Positions 22,234-33,249 of a stretch of DNA of 64,000 nt are shown here, piece by piece. The notes under the pieces are model-generated. The model saw nothing but the letters and a program-made list of their open reading frames with translations, searched no databases and was not told where the DNA came from. Every line of letters begins with the position of its first letter. Within the stretch, counting starts at the first letter, position 1. The DNA is from Histophilus somni (GTDB lineage Bacteria; Pseudomonadota; Gammaproteobacteria; Enterobacterales; Pasteurellaceae): contig NZ_JACHGQ010000012.1 in assembly GCF_014202395.1 (NCBI RefSeq), positions 1 through 64,000 on the forward strand. The letters are read 5' to 3'. Made by a program: the position numbers and the translations under genes.

Positions 22234-23307
22234 TTACTCTCTTTTTCTATTAAGAAGCCACCAAATGAGAATCATAAAAAGTAAACTTGGAATGAGGGCT
22301 GCAAGTACAATTGGTATATCATACAGAAGGCTTAATCGCCCTAAAATTTCGTTGATAACATAAAATAGAAACCCAAAAAAAATACCTGTTACAATCCTTG
22401 CTCCTGCAGTAACACTGCGTAAAGATCCGAAAATAAAAGAAAGTGCCAACAACATCATCACCGCAACAGAGACCGGTTGAAAGACTTTTTGCCAAAAAGT
22501 AAGTTCAAAACGTTTAGCATCTTGTCCCGTTTCTTTCATGAATTTAATATAGTTGTATAATCCGGTCATAGACAACGACGTTGGACGCAAAGAAGCTATC
22601 CCCAGCTTATCGGGTGTTAACGTTGTACTCCAATTATCTTTCAAGCGATTAATCGTTTTAATTTCATCAGCAAAAATTTGTGATTGATTAATTCCGCTTA
22701 ATTTCCATTTGCCATGTTCAAAACTTGCTTGGTTCGCATGTGTAACTTGTTTCAATTGACGCTTATCATCAAAACTATAAATATAAATATCATTCAACCT
22801 AATATCATTAGTAATACGACCAACATAGATAAAATCATTACCATCTTTTGCCCAAATACTATTTTTTACTGAAAGCATGGAGCCTCCGGAAATTGCTTTT
22901 GCACGCATATCTCTGGCAAAGTGTTCCGTCTGTGGAATACCCCATTCGCCAATAATCATTGTGATAAGCATCAATGGCAATGCGGTTTTCATCACGGCTA
23001 AACCGATTCTAAAGCGAGAAAATCCAGCAGATTGAATCACAATAAGTTCACTACGACTTGCAAGGTTACCAAGTGCAATAAGTGATCCTAATAATGCAGC
23101 CATAGGAAAAAATGTTTCTATATCTTTTGGCATAGTTAATAAAGTAAACAGTGTTGCCTGAATAACATCGTAAGTTCCTTTTCCAATACTACGAAATTGT
23201 TCAACAAATTTAATAATCGCTGATAAACCCACCAACATCAGCAATGTCGCCAAAATAGCACCTAAAATATTTTTTCCAATATAGCGGTCTAAGGTATTCA
23301 TCATCAT
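22234..23307 (-). CDS. lptG: LPS export permease LptG
   Basis: A 357-residue inner-membrane component of the LptBFG ABC transporter that extracts LPS for transport to the outer membrane. It has YjgP/YjgQ family features: LDRYIGKNILGAILATLLML at the start, KFVEQFRSIGKGTYDVIQAT, FFPMAALLGSLIALGNLASR and SELIVIQSAGFSRFRIGLAV for the coupling region, a periplasmic beta-jellyroll domain in the middle and three terminal membrane helices. The start is one of three consecutive ATG codons after AGGAAT. It is 9 bp downstream of lptF in the expected order. Confidence 0.95.
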   Translation of the reverse strand: MMMNTLDRYIGKNILGAILATLLMLVGLSAIIKFVEQFRSIGKGTYDVIQATLFTLLTMPKDIETFFPMAALLGSLIALGNLASRSELIVIQSAGFSRFRIGLAVMKTALPLMLITMIIGEWGIPQTEHFARDMRAKAISGGSMLSVKNSIWAKDGNDFIYVGRITNDIRLNDIYIYSFDDKRQLKQVTHANQASFEHGKWKLSGINQSQIFADEIKTINRLKDNWSTTLTPDKLGIASLRPTSLSMTGLYNYIKFMKETGQDAKRFELTFWQKVFQPVSVAVMMLLALSFIFGSLRSVTAGARIVTGIFFGFLFYVINEILGRLSLLYDIPIVLAALIPSLLFMILIWWLLNRKRE

Positions 23308-23316
23308 TATTCCTGA

Positions 23317-24420
23317 TTACCTTTTACTTGAATTAAAGTTAAATAAATAACGTATTTTATACATAAAAACACTATTCCAACTGTTCAATAAAACAGCTAA
23401 AAATAAAAAGAAAATACTGACTAACGGCATAAAAATATGTGCTTCAATTTTACCGGAAGCCCCCGCTGATTTTAATGAACTTTGTAACAAGAAATAAATT
23501 AAATACAATAAAAGTGCGGGCAAAATCTTAGCAAACCGCCCTTGTCTCGGATTGACTCGGCTGAGCGGTACTGCAATAAGTGCCATAATCGGAACAGCAA
23601 AAATTAAGGTCAAACGCCAATGCAATTCCGCCTTAGCTGCAGGTGATTTAGAATTAATTAATTCCTTTAGGCTTAAAATTTCCGTTTCAGATGTATCCTT
23701 ATCTGTTGTCTTATAATCTAAATAGGCTTGATACTGGTCAAAATGCGTAATACGAAAGTCAGGTAAAAGTGCGGTTCCTTCAACTCGCTGACTATTTTCT
23801 AGACTAAGAACTTGATCGCCATTGGGTAACGCCTTCAACTGACCGGTTTCAGCTACCGTTACGGAAGGCTTCTGATTTTTTTTATTTTCCATTTGGAAAA
23901 CATAAATATCTTGAATTTGATTGTTTTTTATTTCATTGATAAATAGCACAACATCAGTATTTCCGACATTAACAAATTGTCCCGACGCTAAAGCCCCCAT
24001 TGTTGGATTTGCTTTTGCATCATCAATAAGTTGAATTTGTTTTTGCATTGCCCAAGGGGACAGATAAAACACATTATAGGTTGCCAATCCTGCTGTCAAT
24101 AAAGATAAAATTAACGCAACACCAACAAGAATACGCTGACCAACACCACAAGCCCGCATGACGGTAATTTCGCTTTCTGCATATAAACGTCCAAATGTCA
24201 GCAATATAGCAATAAATAAGCAAAGGGGAAATATAAGTTGTGCCATCGTCGGCATACCCAAGCTAAGCAAAGCAAAAACCAAATCAGCCGGAATTTTACC
24301 AACAGATGCAGAACCTAATACACGCACAAGTTGTTGACTAAAAAAAAGCAGTAAAAGAATAGATAAGATTGCAATTTGGCTTCTAAAAACTTCTTTGGTT
24401 AAATATCGAATTAATATCAC
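23317..24420 (-). CDS. lptF: LPS export permease LptF
   Basis: A 367-residue partner of LptG. It shows the same architecture: helix 1 ([20 protein letters not shown]), [20 protein letters not shown] and [20 protein letters not shown] (coupling helix region), a periplasmic domain with [20 protein letters not shown], then [20 protein letters not shown] and final helices. First gene of lptFG; divergent from pepA across a 118-bp region holding both promoters. Confidence 0.95.
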   Translation of the reverse strand: MILIRYLTKEVFRSQIAILSILLLLFFSQQLVRVLGSASVGKIPADLVFALLSLGMPTMAQLIFPLCLFIAILLTFGRLYAESEITVMRACGVGQRILVGVALILSLLTAGLATYNVFYLSPWAMQKQIQLIDDAKANPTMGALASGQFVNVGNTDVVLFINEIKNNQIQDIYVFQMENKKNQKPSVTVAETGQLKALPNGDQVLSLENSQRVEGTALLPDFRITHFDQYQAYLDYKTTDKDTSETEILSLKELINSKSPAAKAELHWRLTLIFAVPIMALIAVPLSRVNPRQGRFAKILPALLLYLIYFLLQSSLKSAGASGKIEAHIFMPLVSIFFLFLAVLLNSWNSVFMYKIRYLFNFNSSKR

Positions 24421-24538
24421 TGAATTACCTATATTTCTCTTGCAATTTTAAAAAAAAGCAGTAATTTACGAAATCACATACATGGCGATGTATGATAACG
24501 TATTTTTTTATTGAAAACAGTAAATTCGTGAGGATTAC

Positions 24539-26026
24539 ATGAAATATAGTGCAAAAAATACCGCACTTTCTCAAATTGACAGCAACATTATTTTAGCCGT
24601 ATTTGAGGGCGGAAAACTTTCTCCGACAGCAATGCAATTTGATCAACTCAGTCAAGGCTACCTAACTCGCTTAATTCAAGTAGGTGAAGTTAGCGGAAAA
24701 CAGGGACAAGTTCTTATTTTACGGGATATACCGAATTGCCAAGCACAACGTATTTTTATCGTAGGGTGCGGTAAAAAAGATAAAATAACAGAACGTCAAT
24801 ATAAACAGATTATTCAAAAAACAATTCAAACGATTCTTGAGACTCAAGCAAGTGAAGTTGTGAGCTTTCTAAATGAAATTGAACTAAAAAATCGTGATAT
24901 TCATTGGAATATTCGTTTTGCAATTGAAACCATTGAAGCAAGTCATTATCAATTTGATACTTTCAAAAGTAAAAAAACTGATGCAAGTTTAGTATTGGAT
25001 AGATTTATTTTTAATGTGCCAACCGAATTACAACAAAATGCACTACAAGCAATTAGTTACGCACAAGCTATTGCATTAGGAGTCAAATATGCAAAAGATA
25101 TTGCCAATTGCCCGCCTAATGTTTGCAACCCAACTTATCTTGCCGAACAAGCACAATCCCTCGCTAAACACTCAAACTTGATTAACGTGCAAGTTTTGGG
25201 TGAAAAAGAAATGGCAGAATTGAACATGTTCTCGTATTTAGCTGTTTCGCAAGGAAGTGCTAACGAAGCAAAAATGTCGGTGATTGAATATCGTAATCAC
25301 CCCGATAAAAATGCCAAACCTATTGTTTTAGTTGGAAAAGGTTTAACCTTTGATGCCGGCGGTATTTCATTAAAACCCGCTGATAGTATGGACGAAATGA
25401 AATATGATATGTGCGGTGCAGCTTCTGTATTCGGTGTTATGTACGCTCTGGCAACATTACAATTACCCTTAAATGTAATTGGTGTATTGGCTGGTTGTGA
25501 AAATTTGCCGGACGGAAATTCATATCGACCGGGAGATATTTTAACCACTATGTCAGGATTAACCGTCGAAGTTTTAAATACTGATGCGGAAGGACGTTTA
25601 GTTTTATGTGACGCACTCACTTATGTTGAGCGGTTTAACCCTGAGTTGGTCATTGATGTAGCAACACTAACAGGTGCTTGTGTAGTGGCATTAGGTCAAC
25701 ATAACAGTGGCTTAATCGCAACAGATGAAAAACTTGCTGAAAAATTATTAAATGCGGCAGAAGAAACGACCGATAAAGCTTGGCGTTTACCTTTAAGCGA
25801 AGAGTATCAGGAACAGTTAAAATCTAATTTTGCTGATTTAGCTAATATTGGTGGACGTTGGGGTGGAGCCATTACCGCCGGTGCATTTTTAGCTAACTTT
25901 ACGAAAAATTATCCTTGGGCTCATTTAGATATTGCAGGAACTGCCTGGTTACAAGGTACAAACAAAGGTGCAACGGGACGACCGGTAAGTTTACTAACGC
26001 AATTCTTAATTAATCAATCTAAATAA
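24539..26026 (+). CDS. pepA: Leucyl aminopeptidase PepA
   Basis: A 495-residue M17 metallo-aminopeptidase that removes N-terminal residues from peptides in the cytoplasm; the E. coli homologue also binds DNA in Xer recombination. The C-terminal catalytic domain carries the metal ligands in [34 protein letters not shown] and the signature [14 protein letters not shown]. Length is usual for the family. The gene starts with AGGATTACATG and is divergent from lptF, an arrangement conserved in gamma-proteobacteria. Confidence 0.96.
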   Translation: MKYSAKNTALSQIDSNIILAVFEGGKLSPTAMQFDQLSQGYLTRLIQVGEVSGKQGQVLILRDIPNCQAQRIFIVGCGKKDKITERQYKQIIQKTIQTILETQASEVVSFLNEIELKNRDIHWNIRFAIETIEASHYQFDTFKSKKTDASLVLDRFIFNVPTELQQNALQAISYAQAIALGVKYAKDIANCPPNVCNPTYLAEQAQSLAKHSNLINVQVLGEKEMAELNMFSYLAVSQGSANEAKMSVIEYRNHPDKNAKPIVLVGKGLTFDAGGISLKPADSMDEMKYDMCGAASVFGVMYALATLQLPLNVIGVLAGCENLPDGNSYRPGDILTTMSGLTVEVLNTDAEGRLVLCDALTYVERFNPELVIDVATLTGACVVALGQHNSGLIATDEKLAEKLLNAAEETTDKAWRLPLSEEYQEQLKSNFADLANIGGRWGGAITAGAFLANFTKNYPWAHLDIAGTAWLQGTNKGATGRPVSLLTQFLINQSK

Positions 26027-26030
26027 CTGC

Positions 26031-26110
26031 AAAAGTGAGAGTTTCTCTTTTAGAATATGAGTATCAAAATTCAATCTAAACAAAAGGAGACTCTCATTTT
26101 TTATTCCACT
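26031..26110 (+). terminator. Terminator after pepA
   Basis: TGAGAGTTTCTC... and ...GGAGACTCTCA arms around a ~45-base loop, followed by ATTTTTT. Confidence 0.7.
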
Positions 26111-26298
26111 GATCCATTTGGCTGAGATTTCCACCGCACTTACCTTCTATCTATCGCCATCATTACTTAACTAATACAACTAATCCAGAATTTTATTAAA
26201 CTTTGATCTATAAAATTTCAGTATAAAAGATGATTTTATGAATGAAATGAGCTAAAGTAGCCGAGTTTTTTAGCAAGGATGATTTTTAAGGATACCTC
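26111..26298. promoter_or_regulatory. glpR upstream region
   Basis: Contains a Hin-type uptake word on the minus strand (ACCGCACTT, about 26132-26140) and an AT-rich stretch before the AAGGATACCTC ribosome site of glpR. No GlpR operator is clear. Confidence 0.4.
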
Positions 26299-27057
26299 AT
26301 GAAACAATCTCTGCGTCATAAAAAGATAATTGAATTAATAAAACAGAAAGGCTATTTGAGTACAGAGGAATTGGTTAACATTCTTAACGTTAGCCCTCAA
26401 ACTATTAGGCGAGATTTAAATGAATTGGCTGAAAATAATCTGATTACACGTCATCACGGTGGAGCTACTTCACTTTCAACATCAGAGAACAGTGATTATA
26501 GTGAACGTCAACATTTCTTCTCGTCTGAAAAACGGCGTATTGGTCAAGAGGTGGCAAAAATTATTCCTAACGGTTCATCTTTATTCATTGATATTGGTAC
26601 AACACCGGAAGCTGTTGCTAAAGCATTATTGGATCATCAAAACTTAAGAATTGTTACAAATAATCTTAACGCAGCCTATATTTTGATGCAAAACAAAACA
26701 TTTGATATTACGATGGCTAGCGGATCTTTGCGTCAAGATGGTGGTATTATTGGTGAAGCGACAATTGCATTTATCGGACAATTCCGTTTGGATTTCGGAA
26801 TATTAGGCATCAGCAGTATTGATTTGGACGGTTCTTTATTGGATTACGATTATCATGAAGTGCAAGTGAAACGTGCAATTATGGAAAGCTCAAGAAATAC
26901 TATTTTAGTAACAGATCATTCCAAATTTACTCGCCGAGCAATGGTATATTTAGGTTCGTTAACAGAAGTAGACTATTTGTTTACAGACACCACACCACCT
27001 GACTCCATGCTTAGCCTTATTCATTCAAGCAATGTAAAACTGCATATTTGTCAATAG
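26299..27057 (+). CDS. glpR: Glycerol-3-phosphate regulon repressor GlpR
   Basis: A 252-residue DeoR-family repressor. N-terminal HTH: KIIELIKQKGYLSTEELVNI, LNVSPQTIRRDLNELAENNL, ITRHHGGATSL. The sugar-phosphate-binding DeoR C-domain follows (NGSSLFIDIGTTPEAVAKAL, VTNNLNAAYILMQNKTFDIT, GIIGEATIAFIGQFRLDFGI). Glycerol-3-phosphate releases it from operators. Its targets glpABC, glpT and glpQ lie next to it, so the regulon is clustered here. It converges with glpC on a shared terminator. Confidence 0.93.
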   Translation: MKQSLRHKKIIELIKQKGYLSTEELVNILNVSPQTIRRDLNELAENNLITRHHGGATSLSTSENSDYSERQHFFSSEKRRIGQEVAKIIPNGSSLFIDIGTTPEAVAKALLDHQNLRIVTNNLNAAYILMQNKTFDITMASGSLRQDGGIIGEATIAFIGQFRLDFGILGISSIDLDGSLLDYDYHEVQVKRAIMESSRNTILVTDHSKFTRRAMVYLGSLTEVDYLFTDTTPPDSMLSLIHSSNVKLHICQ

Positions 27058-27075
27058 AAATTTTATCAATAGAGA

Positions 27076-27102
27076 TGTGTAGAAGATTTTATCTTCTACA
27101 CA
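27076..27102. terminator. Bidirectional terminator between glpR and glpC
   Basis: TGTGTAGAAGA and TCTTCTACACA form an 11-bp perfect stem with a short AT loop, serving both converging genes. Confidence 0.85.
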
Positions 27103-27106
27103 ATAA

Positions 27107-28378
27107 TCAATTTAATGCCCTCGCCAATAAACTGACAGGGTGTAAACAAGAAGCACTTGTTGACATATCAATTTGCCATTTGCAAGTTTCACATTCAGTG
27201 ATGACATAATCGAAACAACCTTGTTCAATAACCTCAAATAAACTTTTTCCGATGGCCTGTGAAGTCTGATAGTTTTCAGATTTAAAGCCATATGTTCCAG
27301 CAATACCGCAACATTGAGACGGTAAAATAGTAACATCAAGATCCGGTATTTGTTTAAGCAATGCCAACGTATAAGGTGCCCACCCCGCTTTTTCTACATG
27401 GCAGGCGGTATGATAGGCAACTTTAAGAGGTGTAGACTTAAAGTGCGGTATTTTTCCATCAAGATATAGTCGGTAAAGATATTTGGTTGCAATATTGACA
27501 TGAGGACGAATTCTCGCATTATCCATCCCCAAAATATGATGATATTCATCACGTAAGTTCATTGTACAACTTGAAGATGTACCAATAATATCCAATGCTT
27601 TTTCTTGAATCACCCGTTCAATTTGTTTGATGTTAAACTCTGCTTGTTTTTTAGCCTTTTCAGGAAAACCGTTCACCATGAGCGGCAAACCGCAACATTT
27701 TTCTTTTTCAAGCAAAATCACGCCAATATCAATCGAATTAAGTACTTTAATGAGATCTTTGCCAAGTTGAGGATAATTATAATTTACATAACAACCGTGA
27801 TAATACACTATCTTATCCCGAAAATAGATCTGACGGTCAAGAGCATATTTTTTATACCATTGACGGAACGAACCGAATGAATATTTTGGTAAAGTGCGGT
27901 GCTTACTGACCTTAAGGGTTTTATCTAAAACATATCGGGTTGCTTTTAATCCGGTAATCGCATTTACAATCGGAGCAAAAGGCGTATTCATTTTACCCAT
28001 GATATCCGTATTACTTAATACAGCATCACGTAATTTATGTATTGGTGATTTATGTTGTTGGTCAAGATATTTATTTCTAGCACGAATGATAATATCACCA
28101 ATTTTAACGTCTGACGGACAAGCAACCTCACAACGTTTACAATTGATACAATATTTTAATGCTTCATCATAAAGTGCCGCACTTTTTAAGCGTAACCGTT
28201 CACCGTCCGGTCCCGCCTGTTTAGGTCCGGGATAAAAAGGATTTTGACGAGAAACAGGGCAAACCACAGTACAAGCAGTACATTTTATACAGCTCTCAAA
28301 ACTTTCATCGGTATGGTGCTGAGTAATAGGAAAAGCAGCATGTTGTTTTGCATTTTCAATGAGTTGTTGAATATTCAT
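27107..28378 (-). CDS. glpC: Anaerobic glycerol-3-phosphate dehydrogenase subunit GlpC
   Basis: A 423-residue iron-sulfur membrane-anchor subunit of the anaerobic GlpABC dehydrogenase, passing electrons to quinone. Two 4Fe-4S motifs are seen: CIKCTACTVVCPVSRQNPF and CINCKRCEVACPSDVK. Two cysteine-rich CCG domains follow (YYHGCYVNYNYPQLG with KEKCCGLPL, and YHTACHVEKAGW with SQCCGIAGTYG). Third gene of glpABC, 10 bp after glpB. Several uptake words lie inside the gene. Confidence 0.95.
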   Translation of the reverse strand: MNIQQLIENAKQHAAFPITQHHTDESFESCIKCTACTVVCPVSRQNPFYPGPKQAGPDGERLRLKSAALYDEALKYCINCKRCEVACPSDVKIGDIIIRARNKYLDQQHKSPIHKLRDAVLSNTDIMGKMNTPFAPIVNAITGLKATRYVLDKTLKVSKHRTLPKYSFGSFRQWYKKYALDRQIYFRDKIVYYHGCYVNYNYPQLGKDLIKVLNSIDIGVILLEKEKCCGLPLMVNGFPEKAKKQAEFNIKQIERVIQEKALDIIGTSSSCTMNLRDEYHHILGMDNARIRPHVNIATKYLYRLYLDGKIPHFKSTPLKVAYHTACHVEKAGWAPYTLALLKQIPDLDVTILPSQCCGIAGTYGFKSENYQTSQAIGKSLFEVIEQGCFDYVITECETCKWQIDMSTSASCLHPVSLLARALN

Positions 28379-28388
28379 ATTTTGCCCC

Positions 28389-29693
28389 TTATACTCGATT
28401 TTGTGCTTCGATAATGTTATCGGCAGCTGTTAGTGCAGTAACAACTGCCACTCCGGAACCACACCCTAGTTCCAATGCATTGTATCCGCCAATAACATTT
28501 CCAGCAGCATATAAATTTTTAATAATCTGACCGCTCTTTTTTAATTGGCAACGGCTGTTAATTGCAACGCCCGCAGACTGATAAGGCTGAGGTGAAGAAA
28601 AACGCCGAGCAGTCCAAGTGAGTCTGTTTTGTATATCAATCATTGAATTGCCAATCATGTCCACGTCAAATATAGGTTCAAGTAAACGATCAAAAACACT
28701 CACCAAACCATTACTGAAAAAACTACCGGAAGCAAGAACAAAATGTTCTGCGAAAATACCATGTTCTTGATGTAATTGAGTGTAAATTTGTTTAACCTGT
28801 TGATCCTCAATAACGGCACGCAATGCTTTATCACCATTTAAAATAAAACCGCCCAGTTTTTCAAAATACGTTTTTAATTTTTTATGTTGACGCAATCCCA
28901 CTAATGAAGGCGGTAATGTAGGCAATTCGTATAAATTTAATCCAGTTTCCAACGTTAATTTATTGAAAAAATCTTGATTATCCAAACCGAAACAAGCCGG
29001 TAAAAAAATTGCTTCCCCATCTCCGGAGGCTTGTTTTATTTCCTGTACCAATTCTCGAAACGCCAAACGATGTTCAAGTAATTGGGAAATATTGACACTG
29101 CGAAACTCACGAGAAGTTAAACGCAATTGATCCAACTCGGGAAGATGTAAAAGTGCGGTCGTTATCGAACAATGTGTAAATTGCGGATGCTGTATTAAAT
29201 TTTCAGCCAGTAAGTGCGGTTGAAAATCATGATACCCTTCAATGCCCAACACAGTAATTTTTTGGTATCCGAAATGTTCATCATGAAGATCCATTGTTGG
29301 AATACAATCAGCGGACAGCCAAGTGCGGTGTAATCCGCCCAACGGTGTAACACGAAAATGATTTTGCTTATAGCTTCCCGTCACATTGAGATTAATTTTC
29401 TCTATTAATTGTTCAAATTGCTTGGCTTTTTGTAAAACATGTTGTTTACCAAACAAACAATACGGATGATTTGGAAGTTGTTCTTCAAGGCTGTCATAAC
29501 CTTGTTCAAAAGAATTTATCTTTTCACCGTTTGGTAATTGGCTTAAAAGATCCATTGAACCTGATGAAAAATTCATGGCTGATTGACCATTATTAATAAT
29601 CGCACAACATTTCCCTTTTTGTTGAAGCATAATTCCGCAAGTTAACCCCGCAAGCCCGCCTCCGATAATCACTACATCAAATTTCATTGCCAT
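28389..29693 (-). CDS. glpB: Anaerobic glycerol-3-phosphate dehydrogenase subunit GlpB
   Basis: A 434-residue FAD/FMN-binding subunit. The N-terminal dinucleotide fold reads [20 protein letters not shown]; near the end [20 protein letters not shown] and [15 protein letters not shown] close the flavin site. It transfers electrons between GlpA and GlpC. Its start overlaps the 3' end of glpA by 17 bp, suggesting translational coupling. Confidence 0.94.
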   Translation of the reverse strand: MAMKFDVVIIGGGLAGLTCGIMLQQKGKCCAIINNGQSAMNFSSGSMDLLSQLPNGEKINSFEQGYDSLEEQLPNHPYCLFGKQHVLQKAKQFEQLIEKINLNVTGSYKQNHFRVTPLGGLHRTWLSADCIPTMDLHDEHFGYQKITVLGIEGYHDFQPHLLAENLIQHPQFTHCSITTALLHLPELDQLRLTSREFRSVNISQLLEHRLAFRELVQEIKQASGDGEAIFLPACFGLDNQDFFNKLTLETGLNLYELPTLPPSLVGLRQHKKLKTYFEKLGGFILNGDKALRAVIEDQQVKQIYTQLHQEHGIFAEHFVLASGSFFSNGLVSVFDRLLEPIFDVDMIGNSMIDIQNRLTWTARRFSSPQPYQSAGVAINSRCQLKKSGQIIKNLYAAGNVIGGYNALELGCGSGVAVVTALTAADNIIEAQNRV

Positions 29694-31380
29694 CTGTTCC
29701 TTGCTGTGCTTGTTCAGTTAAAGATTGAACACTATTTAAGCCTAATAAACTGTAATATATCCAACTGGAAAATTCCGCTTCACGGATTGCTTCGCCCCAA
29801 GCAATCGGTTCAATACCTCGCCAACGTTCTTCCATAAAAGATGATAATTGCAGTGTAGATTGTCTAGGTGTTGCCATATGAAAACGTGCCATTAATCCTG
29901 CCGCACGGCAAGCACAAAGTTCAGCCTGGCAAGTTCCCATGCCCACACGTGTACGACGACGTAAATCAACAAGATTATTGACTTTCAATTCTTCTACAGC
30001 ATAACGTACTTCACCGGCAGTCACCGCTTCACATTCACAAACAAGTGTACAATCTGACCGCTCTTTTCCAATCAAACGAGAAGCCCGTTGCCCATGACGA
30101 TAACGTGCGGAAATTTGAAGAGGTGTTGGTAACGATATGATTTTATTAATATGAGGAACATTTTGATCAGATTCAGAACCTGGAAGTAATTCTTGGGCAG
30201 TTGTACAAACAGTTTGTTTGCCAAGTTTTTTACTAACTAAATCAGTTGCCCATTCCGCCATCAAACGATAAGTCATTAACTTACCTCCCGTAATAGTGAC
30301 AAAACCTTCAAGACCATCACGGCTTGCATGGTCAAGCAATACAATACCACGACTAACATTACGTCCTGATGGATCATCATCACTCGCTACCAGAGGACGA
30401 ACACCTGCATAGGCACGAAGTACTCTAGTATGACGTAAACTCGGTGCAAGTTTTTCGCCTTCTCTAAATAAAATATCCACCTCTTCGGGAGTAACAATCA
30501 TATTATCAATTTGATCATAAGGGATACGATCTGATGTGGTGCCGATAACACAGATAGTATCGCCAGGAACTAAAATATCCGCATCAGCTGGTTTGCGACA
30601 TCGATTAATTACCAAATTATTAATGCGGTGCCCCATGACAAGTAATGCACCTTTAGCAGGAAACATCTTGACTTTGAGATCGGCATATTCAGCAATCCCC
30701 TGTCCCCAAATTCCTCCCGCATTAACAATAACCTGAGCAAAAAAACGGCGATTTATTTTATTTTTGTGATCATATACTTCTGTACCAATCACTCTTCCGC
30801 CTTCACGAATCAGTTGAGTAACTGCACAATAGGTAAAAATTTTAGCTCCATGCTCACGTGCATCCAACATATTGGCAGAGGTTAAACGAAACGGATCAAT
30901 TGAACCATCGGGAACAACAACCGCACCTATAAGCTCCGGGTTTACTGAAGGCTCCATTATTCTGGCAAGGTCAGGCTCAATCGGTACTGCTTCAATACCT
31001 GCTTTTGTACAGGATTGAATAAATATCTTTTGATAATTAAGATCGTCTTCAGGTAACGTAATGAAAAGCCCTTTGGTATCTTCAACACAATGACGTGCAA
31101 TACGTTTTAAGATCTTATTTTCTAAGATACATTCCTCTGCCGATTCATGATCATTAACAGCGTATCTTGCACCGCTATGCAATAAACCATGATTACGTCC
31201 TGTTGCACCTGTGGCAATGTCATAACGCTCTAATAATATGCAGTCAATCCCACGTAGTGCACAGTCTCGTGCAATACCGGCTCCTGTTGCCCCACCGCCG
31301 ATAATAATGACATCAGCACTGAGCGGTGGAAAATCTTTAGAAAATTTTTGAGACGACATTGACATAATCATCCCCCACAT
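29677..31380 (-). CDS. glpA: Anaerobic glycerol-3-phosphate dehydrogenase catalytic subunit GlpA
   Basis: A 567-residue FAD-dependent subunit oxidising sn-glycerol-3-phosphate to dihydroxyacetone phosphate. FAD motif [20 protein letters not shown], then [20 protein letters not shown], and [20 protein letters not shown]. The C-terminal BFD-like [2Fe-2S] domain shows [15 protein letters not shown] and [16 protein letters not shown]. The true start may be the Met at residue 6 (31365), spaced well from GGGGG. Divergent from glpT across a CRP-regulated region. Confidence 0.95.
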   Translation of the reverse strand: MWGMIMSMSSQKFSKDFPPLSADVIIIGGGATGAGIARDCALRGIDCILLERYDIATGATGRNHGLLHSGARYAVNDHESAEECILENKILKRIARHCVEDTKGLFITLPEDDLNYQKIFIQSCTKAGIEAVPIEPDLARIMEPSVNPELIGAVVVPDGSIDPFRLTSANMLDAREHGAKIFTYCAVTQLIREGGRVIGTEVYDHKNKINRRFFAQVIVNAGGIWGQGIAEYADLKVKMFPAKGALLVMGHRINNLVINRCRKPADADILVPGDTICVIGTTSDRIPYDQIDNMIVTPEEVDILFREGEKLAPSLRHTRVLRAYAGVRPLVASDDDPSGRNVSRGIVLLDHASRDGLEGFVTITGGKLMTYRLMAEWATDLVSKKLGKQTVCTTAQELLPGSESDQNVPHINKIISLPTPLQISARYRHGQRASRLIGKERSDCTLVCECEAVTAGEVRYAVEELKVNNLVDLRRRTRVGMGTCQAELCACRAAGLMARFHMATPRQSTLQLSSFMEERWRGIEPIAWGEAIREAEFSSWIYYSLLGLNSVQSLTEQAQQGTDGNEI

Positions 31381-31424
31381 TGAATGTAAAAAATTACTAT
31401 TAGAAAGTGATTATATAATACGTT

Positions 31425-31444
31425 AAATGTTCGTTTTAGAAAAT
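31425..31444. promoter_or_regulatory. Possible GlpR operator near glpA
   Basis: AAATGTTCGTTTTAGAAAAT carries the ATGTTCG half of the GlpR operator consensus and a poor second half. A second candidate, GTGAACGTTCA, lies at 31588-31598 on the glpT side. Confidence 0.4.
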
Positions 31445-31470
31445 AAAATGAGTGATTTCTTATCAAATAA

Positions 31471-31486
31471 TGTGATTAAGATCACT
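31471..31486. promoter_or_regulatory. CRP-binding site 1
   Basis: TGTGATTAAGATCACT matches the TGTGA-N6-TCACA consensus with one change in the outer base. It sits in the glpA-glpT divergent region, consistent with catabolite control. Confidence 0.75.
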
Positions 31487-31522
31487 TTATTAGTTTCGAT
31501 TTGAATTTTTTTTGTGTTTTTT

Positions 31523-31538
31523 TGTGATTTACATCACA
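31523..31538. promoter_or_regulatory. CRP-binding site 2 (consensus)
   Basis: TGTGATTTACATCACA is a full TGTGA-N6-TCACA match. Two sites 52 bp apart allow separate activation of glpA and glpT. Confidence 0.85.
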
Positions 31539-31690
31539 ACATAAATTAAATTAGCTTTTTAGATTTCACTTTTTGGTTATTATATGAGTGAACGTTCAAA
31601 AAAGTGCATTTATCGCTCCTAATTTTTTATACATAAGATTGGTTTGATAATTGCTATATTTTAATCTAACTAAACTACTGGAGATTTATT

Positions 31691-33136
31691 ATGTTTGGTC
31701 CATTTAAGCCCGCACCGTATATTGAGGAGCTATCAAAAGATAGAATCGATCCAACTTATAGACGGTTGCGTTGGCAAGTATTCATGGGAATATTTTTCGG
31801 TTATGCGGCTTATTATTTCGTTCGTGCTAACTTTGACCTAGCTCAAAAAGGGTTAATTGAAGCCGGTTTATACAATAAAGCGGAGTTGGGAATTATCGGT
31901 ACGGGAGCAGGTTTGGCATATGGATTGTCAAAATTTGTGATGGCAGGTATATCTGATCGCTCAAATCCGAAAGTTTTCTTGCCTTTCGGTTTATTATTGT
32001 CAGGGTTATGTATGACAATGATGGGCTTAATGCCTTGGGCAACCTCCGGTATTGCTGTTATGTTTGTGATGATATTCTTAAATGGCTGGTTTCAGGGAAT
32101 GGGATGGCCTCCATGTGGTCGTACAATGGTTCACTGGTGGTCTAAATCCGAACGTGGAACAATCGTTTCTATTTGGAACTGTGCACATAATATCGGAGGT
32201 ATGGTACCGGGATTAATGGTATTGTTGGCAAGTGCGATTTATTTCAGCGAGTTTGGAGTACAGGCAACTGCAAAAGATATTTGGCAACAAGCCTTATATT
32301 ATCCAGGTATTGCCGCTATGATTTGTGCAATTCCGGTCTATTTTGTGATGAAAGATACACCACAATCTTGCGGATTACCTGCAATTGAAAAATGGCGTAA
32401 TGATTATCCTGATGACTATAATGAAAAAACCTATGAAAACAATTTAACAACAAAAGAGATCTTTGTTACTTATGTTCTAAAAAACAAATTGTTGTGGTAT
32501 ATCGCTATTGCAAACGTATTTGTGTACCTCATTCGTTATGGAGTGTTGAAATGGTCCCCTGTATATTTAGGAGAAGTAAAACATTTTAATATTAAGGGTA
32601 CTGCTTGGGCATACACTATTTATGAGTTAGCTGCGGTACCGGGTACATTATTATGTGGTTGGGTTTCCGACAAAGTATTTAAAGGTAAACGTGGTTTAAC
32701 CGGTTTCATTTTCATGATTTTAACTACTATTGCAGTGGTAGCATTATGGATGAACCCAGCAACACCAGAACATGAATTAGCACAGTATGCAGGAAAAGCG
32801 TGGTATCAAAATCCATATCAATTAACTGACTTCATTTTAATGACAACAGTTGGGTTCTTAATTTACGGACCGGTAATGTTGATCGGATTACATGCACTTG
32901 AACTTGCACCGAAAAAAGCAGCAGGCACATCAGCAGGTTTCACAGGGTTATTCGGTTATCTCGGTGGTACAGTATCCGCTTCAGCCGTTGTAGGTTGGGC
33001 TGCAGAATACTACGGCTGGGACGGTGGCTTCTACGTCATGATAACTGGTGGTATTTTAGCCATCCTGTTAATGTTTATCACCATGATAGAAGAAGGTAAA
33101 CATAAAGCAAAACTAGACGATCATTACGGTAAATAA
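31691..33136 (+). CDS. glpT: Glycerol-3-phosphate transporter GlpT
   Basis: A 481-residue MFS antiporter exchanging glycerol-3-phosphate for phosphate. It shows the organophosphate:Pi antiporter family features: [70 protein letters not shown] and twelve hydrophobic segments. Start ATG follows GGAG. glpT is followed by glpQ, so imported substrate can come from GlpQ-cleaved glycerophosphodiesters. Confidence 0.96.
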   Translation: MFGPFKPAPYIEELSKDRIDPTYRRLRWQVFMGIFFGYAAYYFVRANFDLAQKGLIEAGLYNKAELGIIGTGAGLAYGLSKFVMAGISDRSNPKVFLPFGLLLSGLCMTMMGLMPWATSGIAVMFVMIFLNGWFQGMGWPPCGRTMVHWWSKSERGTIVSIWNCAHNIGGMVPGLMVLLASAIYFSEFGVQATAKDIWQQALYYPGIAAMICAIPVYFVMKDTPQSCGLPAIEKWRNDYPDDYNEKTYENNLTTKEIFVTYVLKNKLLWYIAIANVFVYLIRYGVLKWSPVYLGEVKHFNIKGTAWAYTIYELAAVPGTLLCGWVSDKVFKGKRGLTGFIFMILTTIAVVALWMNPATPEHELAQYAGKAWYQNPYQLTDFILMTTVGFLIYGPVMLIGLHALELAPKKAAGTSAGFTGLFGYLGGTVSASAVVGWAAEYYGWDGGFYVMITGGILAILLMFITMIEEGKHKAKLDDHYGK

Positions 33137-33138
33137 TC

Positions 33139-33178
33139 GTTAAAAAGGAAAGACAGGAAACTGTCCTTCCTTTTTCTT
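33139..33178 (+). terminator. Terminator after glpT
   Basis: AAAAAGGAAAGACAG and CTGTCCTTCCTTTTT pair around a GAAA loop, followed by CTTTATT. glpQ may still be read from its own promoter. Confidence 0.8.
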
Positions 33179-33249
33179 TATTAGGTTTATGTATTCAAAT
33201 TTTAACCACATTTTTATCACAGATTTTACTTCTGCTTAAGGAAAATACA

